NCBI GenBank assembly: GCA_905221605.1
Contig: CAJNDS010002123.1
Location: 317,501-341,000, forward strand
Length of the DNA: 23,500 nucleotides
Direction: 5' to 3'
From: Symbiodinium natans
Taxonomy: Eukaryota; Sar; Dinophyceae; Suessiales; Symbiodiniaceae
Part shown: positions 16,903 to 23,455 of the stretch, one piece after another
Position numbering within the stretch: the stretch's first letter is position 1
Layout: each line of letters opens with the position of its first letter
Position numbers and translations under genes: made by a program
Notes under the pieces: generated by a model
What the model was told of the DNA's origin: nothing
The model's database searches: none
What the model saw: only the letters and a program-made list of their open reading frames with translations

Positions 16903-17510
16903 TGAGGGTTTAAGGGGTTCGTAAGGATTTGTGATAGGGTTTTATAGGGTTCTTCCAGGGATTGTAGGGTTTTATGGGATTTTACAGGGTGTTAAAGGGT
17001 TTACAGGGATTTTTTTAAAATGGTTTTCTAGGGTTTATAGGGTTTGCAACCAGGCTTTACAGAGGTTTGTAGGGTTTGTTATAGGGTTGATGGGGGTTAT
17101 GCTTTTTATAGGGTTTTAAAGGGTTTATAGGGTTCGACAAGGGTTTTGTAGGTTTTATAGGTTTCTTATGGGATTTTATAGGGGTTCATAGTCTTCCTTT
17201 AGGTTTGTAATAGGGTTTTATAGGGTTTAAAGAGGTTTAGGGGGTTTTCTAGGGTTTCTATAGTGGTTTTACAAAAGTCTATTGGGGTTTATAGTGTCTT
17301 ATAGGGTTTGTAAGGTTTATGGGTTTTATAGGATTCACAAGGTCTTGGGGATTTTATAGGAGTTCATAAGGTTCGTAGGGCTTGTAGGGTTTACAAGGTT
17401 TATGGGGATAGCTGGGGTTTATAGGGTTCGTAGGGTTTGCAGGGTTTCTAGGGTTTAAGAGTTGAGCGGGTTTATAGGGTTTCTAGGCTTTTTGGGGTTT
17501 GCTGAGTTTG
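16903..17510 (+). repeat. 600-bp degenerate TATAGGGTTT array
   Basis: Continuous decayed units of GGGTTTATAGGGTTT, GTAGGGTTT and GGGTTTACAGGG with no perfect tandem run. It is related to the telomere unit but has a period near 10 where TA or TG pairs are added. Short frames through it (FYRV, GFYGI words) are repeat translations. Its approximate reverse complement occurs at 22095-22510. Confidence 0.85.
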
Positions 17511-17822
17511 CAAAGTTCACAGGTTTGTTTTCTTATACTTAGGGAGCGTCAGGACAACACGAATCTGAGGCTGACACCTGCAAGTAGATGACGTCAGCTC
17601 TGCTGGCACAATCAGTGCCTGGGAAGTATGATTATGGGAATGCGCCCTTCAAAATAAAAGTGTGTGTGTGTGTGTATGTGTATGTGTATATGTGTGTGTG
17701 TGTGTGCGAAGGGTGGGGGGAGAATGTATAAGGCCACAGAATCTGAGGGTTTTAGTTCCCCCCCCCCGCCCCAGCTCCTGCAGACCTTGAGCTCTCCCTC
17801 AAAACCCAAAACCTCAACCAAA
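17511..17822. other. Unique sequence with TG microsatellite
   Basis: A (TG)n microsatellite at 17660-17706 and a C10 run at 17758-17767. The rest (17520-17640) is unique without a supported frame. Confidence 0.7.
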
Positions 17823-17892
17823 AACCCTAAACCCTAAACCCTAAACCCTAAACCCTAAACCCTAAACCCTAACCCTAAACCCTAAACCCTAA
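17823..17892 (-). repeat. Telomere-like array, CCCTAAA orientation
   Basis: About 10 units with a single 6-mer slip (CCCTAA). Confidence 0.97.
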
Positions 17893-17895
17893 AAC

Positions 17896-18137
17896 CTCCT
17901 CAGGTTTCCTGAAAATTCTAGGAGACTTCCTGACCGTGGCCTTGGAATACCTAGCCTTACTTGCCAAACAACTGCATCCGGCGCTCCCACCTTTTTTCCT
18001 CGCCACAAACACGAGCCAACGCTTCTTGAAGCAATCGGCGTGAAGCCGGCCGCGTCGCAAGCGGAGGTTCCGCCACCCAAATCGAGGGTTAAAAGTTTTA
18101 AGCATGGGCCCCTTACATGGCCTTAAGCTACTAATCA
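17896..18137. other. Possible coding island, strand unresolved
   Basis: A 240-bp unique, GC-rich island open in two plus frames (FLKILGDFLTVALEYLALLA..., and RLPDRGLGIPSLTCQTTASG...) and one or two minus frames (...RGRLHADCFKKRWLVFVARK...). Such multi-frame openness suggests sequence without AT-rich stops more than a definite gene. It lies just beyond the 3' end of the esterase-like gene. Confidence 0.3.
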
Positions 18138-18215
18138 CAATTGTGGGCCCATACTTTAACCTTGGGGTAGGCGGCTAAACCTTCCCAAGCTCCTACGGGC
18201 TCTGTGTGCGCAAGT

Positions 18216-18434
18216 CCCTAAACCCTAAACCCTAAACCCTAAACCCTAAACCCTAAACCCTAAACCCTGCACCCTGAACCCTGATCCCTGAACCCTGAAC
18301 CTGAAGGCCCGGAAGCCCGACGCGTGCATATCACCACAATCACCACGTGAGAACCACGGAGCCCGTGACTAGGTCCCTAAACCCTAAACCCCAAACCCCA
18401 AACCCCAAACCCTAAACCCTAAACCCTAAACCCC
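18216..18434 (-). repeat. Two CCCTAAA arrays around a 70-bp spacer
   Basis: 18216-18300 (perfect, then GAACCCT/GATCCCT variants) and 18375-18434 (with AAACCCC variants). The second block ends 16 bp before the esterase-like stop codon on the opposite strand. Confidence 0.95.
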
Positions 18435-18450
18435 CGATAGTCTCGAAATC

Positions 18451-18561
18451 CTACGAAAGGCCATATCTGTGGGTCACGTTGTCCCAGAAGTCGCAGTTCA
18501 CTGTCCGCCCGTTTCGCAAGCCTGCAATGCGACCGCTTTTGTGAGGATGGGGAGTGCCTGT
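18451..18561 (-). CDS. Carboxylesterase (type B) C-terminal exon with stop
   Basis: Minus-strand candidate last exon. Acceptor TTGAG (18562-18566) follows C-orientation telomeric sequence on the coding strand. The frame reads TGTPHPHKSGRIAGLRNGRT, then VNCDFWDNVTHRYGLS and a TAG at 18451-18453. CDFWD is the motif typically found at the extreme C-terminus of type-B carboxylesterases. Joined to the exon at 21526-21615, the spacing from WPAF to CDFWD is 26 residues, in the usual range. The implied intron is about 3 kb and holds arrays, family A, B and E copies. The plus strand is also open (LEILRKAISVGHVVPEVA...), which lowers confidence. Confidence 0.5.
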   Translation of the reverse strand, partial: TGTPHPHKSGRIAGLRNGRTVNCDFWDNVTHRYGLS

Positions 18562-18570
18562 CTCAACACT

Positions 18571-18667
18571 CAGGGTTTCGGGTTGAGGTTCAGGGTTCAG
18601 GGCTTTAGGGTTTGGGGTTTAGGGTTTAGGGTTCAGGATTTAGGGTTGAGGTTCAGGGCTTAGGGCT
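18571..18667 (+). repeat. TTTAGGG-type array
   Basis: About 12 degenerate units (GTTTCGGG, GTTCAGGG, GTTTGGGG). On the opposite strand it lies immediately upstream of the esterase-like acceptor as pyrimidine-rich CCCTAAA sequence. Confidence 0.9.
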
Positions 18668-18779
18668 TCGGGCCATGGGAGTTCGGATGCCCGAGTCAAA
18701 CATTGACGAAGAGCATAGGCAGCCTCGAAGAACCACTGTACAGCGCCTCCCTGTGCAAACCTGCTCTAAGCCTTAACTG

Positions 18780-18876
18780 CTAGTTGCTCAAGAACCCAAA
18801 AGAAATAAAGACAAAAAACATACTTCCTGTGTCACCCTTATATTTAAGTTTCTAGGGGCTCTTAAGCAATAACTAG
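18780..18876. mobile_element. MITE-like family B, copy 3
   Basis: About 97 bp with imperfect inverted ends CTAGTTGCTCAAGAACCC and GGGCTCTTAAGCAATAACTAG. Interior A-rich. Shorter than copies 1 and 2. It lies in the proposed esterase intron. Confidence 0.75.
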
Positions 18877-18879
18877 CTA

Positions 18880-19197
18880 ACGCGCTGCATAACCCTTGCA
18901 CAAACCCTTGTCAAAACAACCATCTGCGCTGAGGCACTCTCCGCGGAGCCAAATTGGCCAAGGGTGCCAAACCTGATTCTTGTGCTGAAAGGCTAAACCC
19001 TACACCCTAAAACTCTGACAACCTAAAAAACTAGAACACTCTAAACCCTACTACACCTTAACATCTACTTCAAGGGCTTCAAAGTATGAGGGTGTAGGGT
19101 TTTCAGGGTTTAGGGTTTGGGGTTTAGGGTTTCAGGGTAAGTACAGGGCAAGTGCAGATCATCAACTGTAGGGCTTAGGCTGTCGAGCTGAGCTTCC
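18880..19197. other. Stretch with short C and G blocks
   Basis: Degenerate C words 18990-19060 and G words 19090-19140. No gene is seen. Confidence 0.5.
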
Positions 19198-19307
19198 ACT
19201 AGACCCAAGAGGAACCCAGGAATACAAAGGTTTAGGGTTTAGGGTTTAGGGTTTAAGGTTTAGGGTTTTTTGGGGGTTAAAGGGGCTTATAAGGGAACCT
19301 AAACCTT
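19198..19307 (+). mobile_element. Family E copy 5, interrupted by a telomeric array
   Basis: ACTAGACCCAAGAGGAACCC AGGAATACAAAGG (19198-19230) and GTTAAAGGGGCTTATAAGGG AACCTAAAC (from 19276) match copy 2 on both sides. Where copy 2 has GGGCGCCCGTTTTGG, this copy has five TTTAGGG-type units (19231-19266). Confidence 0.7.
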
Positions 19308-19389
19308 CAGAGCTCTGGGTCCGAATACAAGAAGGACAGGCTCTCGGAAGCGAAATCTGCTGAATGGAGTTTCTAGATGTTTGAAGTAT

Positions 19390-19472
19390 AGGGTTTAGGG
19401 TTTAGGGTTTTAGGGTTTAGGGTTTAGGGTTTAGGGTTTAGAGTTTTAGGGTTTAGGGCTTAGGGTTTAGGG
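19390..19472 (+). repeat. Telomere-like array, TTTAGGG orientation
   Basis: About 11 units with single-base T slips. Confidence 0.95.
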
Positions 19473-19859
19473 TTTACGGTTGTGCGGCTATGCGGGGGAC
19501 TGAGGGGGTGCTACTAAGCTGTAGCGTTAGCTAAGTCTCGGGTTGCTGGAATTCAAGGCAGGGTTTTCCGCACGGTCAGGGTTTCTCCCACTCCCCCATG
19601 ACCAGGAAAATGAGCAAATCCACTGCCTTCGAACCTTCTATGGGCGAAGTCAGCCGCACCCAGAGCCCTAAACCCCGAACCCTGAACCCTAGAAGGGCTC
19701 CAGGGTTTAGGGTTTAGGTTAGGGTAGACCCTGAACCTGAAACCCTTGCTCTGCCGGTCAACCCTTTCCAGCATTTAAGACCCTTACAACTGTTCATGGC
19801 GTTGGGACTGAGGTGCAGGGCTCAGGGTTTGGGGATCCACGTCACGTTTAGAATCCTAA
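19473..19859. other. Unique stretch with small C/G blocks
   Basis: Islands at 19480-19660 and 19740-19850 flank short facing blocks (19668-19690 C, 19701-19722 G). The minus frame across 19553-19774 is partly repeat translation (LNPKP, GSGFRA) and is not supported. Confidence 0.45.
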
Positions 19860-20010
19860 GCCCTAGAGCCTGTAAACCCTAAAGGGCTAGGGCTTAGGGC
19901 ATAGGGCTTAGGGCTTAGGGCATAGGGCATAGGGCTTAGGGCTTAGGGCTTCGGGCTTCGGGCTTAGGGTTTAGGGTTTGTTTAGTTTTTAGGGTTTAGG
20001 GTTTAGGGTT
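19860..20010 (+). repeat. Variant telomeric array with GGGCTTA / GGGCATA units
   Basis: After a short C block (19855-19882), about 12 heptamers are GGGCTTA, GGGCATA or GGGCTTC, before returning to TTTAGGG (19965-20010). The variants are tandemly clustered. Confidence 0.95.
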
Positions 20011-20447
20011 CCCTACATAGCTAGGGGTTCAGGACTTGCTGGTGCGGGGTTTCGGGCCTGTCCCCAATGTCCAGGTGGAGCGCGACGTTCGTCGGCCCTG
20101 ACAACGCGAGCTCTTACGGGCTCGGCCAAAGCCCTATGAACCCTATACACCCTGCAAACCCTATAAACCCTGGCTCTGAATTTTCGAGCTCCAGGCGTTC
20201 TACTTAGCATGCTGGAACTAGGGCTCTGGATGGTATGTGACTTTTGTAGGAAAGGAGCTGCACCATGTAAGATCCGCAGGTCGCATGGGTCTTGGGGCAA
20301 GGTGGTGTCGTAATTTCTTCCCAAGAAAGATCCAGCCACCCGCCCACCCCCCCCCCCCAACAAAACAAGTAAACAAATAAATTAATAATAAGAATGATGA
20401 TGATAATAATAATAATAAGTGCCCCAACCTTAACAAGCCTTAGTGGG
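20011..20447. other. Unique GC-rich island and AAT microsatellite
   Basis: 20030-20330 is GC-rich and open in minus frames without motifs. A C12 run (20347-20358) and a TAA/ATAAT microsatellite (20379-20418) follow. Confidence 0.5.
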
Positions 20448-20834
20448 GTTTAGGGCTTAGGGTTTAGGGTGTAAGCTCTGATATCCCTTGACGTTCCCTC
20501 CTAAACCTCAGACCCCCAAACTACTTTAGGGTCCAGGGTTCGGGGACCCTAAACCATCCAAAACCCTAAACCTTATGAAGCTCCATAAAAAGGACACCAG
20601 AAGGTTCCAGGCTTCAAACTCCAGAACCCCCCGATCCAGCTGAGGGGGAGAAAGCTGCTGATGGAGAGGGTTTGGGGCTCAGAATTTGTGGCTTTGGGGT
20701 TGTTTGGGGGCTTAGGAGATTTCATAGGGTTCTTCAGGGAGGGGGGTTCATGGGGGGCAGGCAGTTAGGGGACCTTGGGGAAGCTTAGGGAGCCTTAGGG
20801 AGTATGGGGTGTGCCATGGAACCTTGGGTTACAT
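20448..20834. other. Degenerate repeat stretch, no gene
   Basis: Short G (20448-20472) and C (20550-20575) blocks, then GGGGAGCTTAGGGAGCCTTAGGG-type degenerate sequence to 20800. Confidence 0.5.
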
Positions 20835-20915
20835 ACCCTAACCCTAAACCCTAAACCCTAAACCCTAAACCCTAAACCCTAAATCCTAAACCCTAAACCC
20901 TAAACCCTGAACCCC
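20835..20915 (-). repeat. Telomere-like array, CCCTAAA orientation
   Basis: About 11 units, two variants. Confidence 0.95.
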
Positions 20916-20990
20916 CTTCATAAAGCTTTCGGCATGGCAGCGTTTCCCGATGGCTCAAGTTGAGGTTGATTGGCACCAAAATACAACCCT

Positions 20991-21094
20991 AAGGGTCCAT
21001 GTACTGTGTTATTCTTTGCATTTGTGCCCCCAGAGTCCCTGTAGAGGAAGCACTTTCAAGCCCAGGCAGTCCCTATTTTGGTGCATGGACCCTT
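20991..21094. mobile_element. MITE-like family A, copy 3
   Basis: 104 bp with ends AAGGGTCCATGTAC and GTGCATGGACCCTT, and core AGTCCCTGTAGAGGAAGCAC. It aligns with copy 1 over its full length. Non-coding; short frames crossing it are not supported. Confidence 0.85.
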
Positions 21095-21209
21095 AAGCAA
21101 GAAAGCATGGGTCTTCTTCAGGCTCCAAACAAGCCCTCCGCGAGCCCTAACTCCTGTAGACTACCTCAGCAGCCAGCCCCCTAAGTCCTCAAAACAACGA
21201 CCACCCCCT

Positions 21210-21238
<29 letters not shown>
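21210..21238 (+). repeat. 29-nt poly-C run
   Basis: Longest homopolymer in the window, preceded by CCACCCCCT. A proline-run frame through it is not a gene. Confidence 0.97.
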
Positions 21239-21240
<2 letters not shown>

Positions 21241-21260
21241 GAACCCTTGCTGGAACACTA

Positions 21261-21525
21261 AGCCCTAAACCCTTTTTCCGTAAACCCTAAACCCTAAACC
21301 CGAACTAAGGAACCCAATGAAGCCCTCCAAACCCAAGCCTTGAACATCAAAAACCGAGATCAGCAAAGCACGAGCCCGACAACCGGGGGCTCGCAAACGC
21401 CAAACCCAAAGCCCCTAAACCCTAAACCTTAAACACCCAAATCTTATAAAACCCTAAACCCTAAACCGCAATGGTAAACCCTCCCCAAACCCCCAACCCT
21501 AAACCCTTGACCCGAAACCCTAAAC
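21261..21525 (-). repeat. CCCTAAA blocks around a unique spacer
   Basis: Units at 21261-21303 and 21410-21525. The last unit (21519-21525) reads GTTTAGGG on the minus strand and forms the apparent splice donor of the esterase-like exon. Confidence 0.9.
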
Positions 21526-21615
21526 GCCCGCGCCTTTGAAGGCTGGCCAGAGTGCAGTCGGTGCTGCATGGGCAAACCCAGACCAAAGCATCTGCATTCG
21601 CTCAGACAGCTGGAC
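21526..21615 (-). CDS. Carboxylesterase (type B) penultimate exon
   Basis: Exactly 30 codons between acceptor TGGCCAG (21616-21622) and donor GGC|GTTTAG on the minus strand, phase 0 at both ends. The frame reads VQLSERMQMLWSGFAHAAPT, then ALWPAFKGAG. This matches the conserved C-terminal block of COesterase proteins (LS..MQ..W..FA...P.....WP.Y/F), a packing segment after the catalytic His. The plus strand has only short alternatives. It joins in phase to 21927-22022 upstream and 18451-18561 downstream. The enzyme family hydrolyses carboxylic esters with a Ser-Glu/Asp-His triad; substrate cannot be inferred. Confidence 0.6.
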
Positions 21616-21626
21616 CTGGCCACTCA

Positions 21627-21760
21627 GGGTTTAGGGTTTAGGGTTAGGGTTTAGGGTTTAGGGTTTAGGGTTTAGGGTTTAGGGTTTAGGGTTAGGGTTT
21701 AGGGTTTATGGGGTTTAGGGTTTAGGGTTTGGTGTTAGGGTTTAGGGAAAAGGGTTTAGG
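21627..21760 (+). repeat. TTTAGGG array
   Basis: About 18 units with 6-mer slips (GGGTTA) and one AAAAGGG insertion. On the minus strand it provides CCCTAAA sequence directly upstream of the esterase-like acceptor. Confidence 0.95.
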
Positions 21761-21762
21761 GT

Positions 21763-21840
21763 CTACTTGGGGGTTAACGGCTACTCAGAACCCCAACTAT
21801 GGCTGTACTTACAAGCACCCTAGTTCCCTACCCCAAGTAG
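21763..21840. repeat. Short inverted repeat (possible small MITE)
   Basis: Ends CTACTTGGGGG (21763-21773) and CCCCAAGTAG (21831-21840) are inverted copies 78 bp overall. Single copy in the window, no target duplication seen. It lies in the proposed intron between two esterase-like exons. Confidence 0.5.
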
Positions 21841-21926
21841 GTTATGCGGTTCTACGGAATTACCCATGAACCTCCAAGTATAGACTTTAAGGCTGAGAGT
21901 TTAAGGTGTCATTCCGTTCTATATAC

Positions 21927-22022
21927 AGGGCTCTCTCTTGCAAACGCCAGGTCCATCGAATTCCCGGCAACTTCGGCGTGAACGTGGTGCGGCCCCCAGT
22001 GTTCAAGGCATGGTAGTAGGGG
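21927..22022 (-). CDS. Carboxylesterase-like exon with possible catalytic His
   Basis: Minus-strand frame of 32 codons (PLLPCLEHWGPHHVHAEVAG, then NSMDLAFARESP) ending at donor CCT|GTATAT in phase 0, compatible with the exon at 21526-21615. The GPHHVHAEV stretch resembles the G..H..E/D segment holding the catalytic His of type-B carboxylesterases, and it precedes the LS..MQ..W block as expected, though the spacing is somewhat short. The acceptor (TTATAAG) would lie in family E copy 6, so the 5' edge is uncertain. A second minus frame (YHALNTGGRTTFTPKLP) is also open. Confidence 0.4.
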
Positions 22023-22090
22023 CTTATAAGGGAACGTAAACCCTAAATAATGGGAAGAAGGGCCCTACTCGGCGTCCTAGCTATAAGACC
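22019..22090 (+). mobile_element. Dispersed repeat family E, copy 6 (3' half)
   Basis: GGGGCTTATAAGGGAACGTA, GGGAAGAAGGGCCCTACTCG and GCGTCCTAGCTATAAGACCC match the 3' half of copies 1, 3 and 5. The 5' half is absent and an exon-like frame sits there. Confidence 0.6.
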
Positions 22091-22094
22091 CAAC

Positions 22095-22510
22095 AACCCT
22101 GAACCCTAAACCCTAAACCCCATAAACCCTCAACCCCATGATAATCCCCATAAACTCTATACCCGAAACCCTGTAGACCCAATGAACCGCTTCAAACCTG
22201 TAAAGCCTGTAAACCCGTAGACAACACCCCCAAAACCCTTAAAAACCTATAAACTAATACCGAGAAACCCCCATAAAACCTACCCATAAAACCTATAAAA
22301 CCAACCGTAAACCCTGTAAATCCCTATAAAGCCTAACAAAGCCAAACCCTGCACCCTACGCATAAATCCCTACAAAAACCTACAAAACTTAAACCCTAAA
22401 CCCTGTAAACGCCTGTAAACCCCATAAAACCTGAAATCAAACCTTATAAACTCCTACAAAACCTATAAAAACTAAACCCTCAACCCTGAATCAACCCCCT
22501 ATACGACCGA
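22095..22510 (-). repeat. Degenerate CCTATAAACC array
   Basis: About 400 bp of decayed AAACCCTATAAACC, CCTGTAAACC and CCCATAAAACC units. It is the reverse-complement type of 16903-17510, with no gene. Confidence 0.85.
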
Positions 22511-22533
22511 CTACTACAAACCTAAACCCACAA

Positions 22534-22804
22534 AACCCTAAACCCTAAACCCTAAACCCTATACCCTAAACCCTAAACCCTAAACCCTAAACCCTAAACT
22601 CTACACCCTACCCCAAACCCGAAACCCTCTACATCGCAAGTCCCCGAAGACCTCTTTGCGGGTTCACGCCTCCTCAGGCTCAAACTGGCAGCTTGTGCTC
22701 ACGTTTGCGTTGCCTCCGTCAGGGCCCACCCTAAACCCTAAACCCTAAACCCTAAACCCTAAACCCTAAACCCTAAACCCTAAACCCTAAACCCTAAACC
22801 CTAC
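22534..22804 (-). repeat. Two CCCTAAA arrays around a unique 100-bp island
   Basis: 22534-22620 and 22728-22804 (about 11 perfect units). The island 22625-22727 is open in two plus frames (VPEDLFAGSRLLRLKLAACA...) and partly on minus; no strand or family could be chosen. Confidence 0.9.
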
Positions 22805-22812
22805 ACACTAAA

Positions 22813-22914
22813 CCGTGGGTAGAGAAAATCCCGACATAGAATGCTGGCAAACGGCTGTGCTAGGAGGCTTTGGCTTTATGTCTCGGGCTGGCCTATGGAT
22901 CCAAGAGCTCCATG
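22813..22914. other. Exon-like island, strand unresolved
   Basis: Capped by CCCTAAA (left) and TTTGGGG/TTTAGGG (right). Plus frame TAVLGGFGFMSRAGLWIQEL follows CATAG. Minus frame STAVCQHSMSGFSLPT ends at GTTTAG. If the esterase-like gene is real, a further upstream exon would be expected on the minus strand in this area, but neither frame matches a known esterase block. Confidence 0.25.
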
Positions 22915-22915
22915 G

Positions 22916-23379
22916 GGTTTGGGGTTTAGGGTTTAGGGTTTAGGGTTTGTGGTTTGGGGGTTTGGGGTTCGGGTTCGGGTTTAGGGGCTTGGAATTTGAG
23001 TTTAATGTTTACGGTTTGGGGTTTAGGGTTTGCAGTCTGGGGTTTACAGTTTGAGGCTTTGAGGGCGGATCCATTAGCAAGACAAGTGCTGCAATTAGTA
23101 AACCTAAACCCCCAACCCCAAACCCTAAACCCCGAAACCGAGCAGTCCTTAGGAGTAGGGTTTAGGGTTTAGGGTTTAGGTTTAGGGTTTAGGGTTTAGG
23201 GCTAGGGTTTGGGGTCGAAGGTTTAAGGGTTCAGGCTCTCAGCCGGCTACTCAAGTCCCACACCCTGGGTCTCTCTTAACTCCCCCGTACGTGTATAGAG
23301 GGTTTAGGGTTTAGGGTTTAGGGTTTAGGGTTTAGGGTTTAGGGTTTAGGGTTTAGGGTTTAGGGTTTAGGGTTTAGGG
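22916..23379 (+). repeat. Series of TTTAGGG blocks with short islands
   Basis: G blocks at 22916-23060 (degenerate after 22945), 23157-23205 and 23300-23379 (about 11 perfect units). A small C block lies at 23103-23140. The island 23225-23298 has no supported frame. Confidence 0.9.
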
Positions 23380-23440
23380 CCGTAAACCCCGGCACCTCAC
23401 ACTCCACGTCCCGCCCCGCCCCTGAAAAGCAGGACATCCA

Positions 23441-23455
23441 TCTCTCTCTCGCTCT

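Noticed and set aside
16931-17119. Plus-strand frame rich in GFYRV/GFTG words
   Set aside because: Entirely a translation of the degenerate TATAGGGTTT array.
20947-20970. TGGCTCAAG, resembling the 3' end of the dinoflagellate spliced leader
   Set aside because: Only the last nine bases match the spliced leader as I recall it. The upstream bases differ, so it is not accepted as a relict leader.
21078-21290. Plus-strand proline-rich frame
   Set aside because: The proline run is the 29-nt poly-C tract, and the start lies inside family A copy 3.
22625-22727. Minus-strand GPDGGNANVSTS as the esterase GGxPxNVTLFGESAGG motif
   Set aside because: Lacks the catalytic GxSxG serine and ends at a TGA shortly after. 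The resemblance is superficial.
851-23379. A true chromosome end within the window
   Set aside because: Every array is short and followed by more unique sequence, so none is a terminal telomere.
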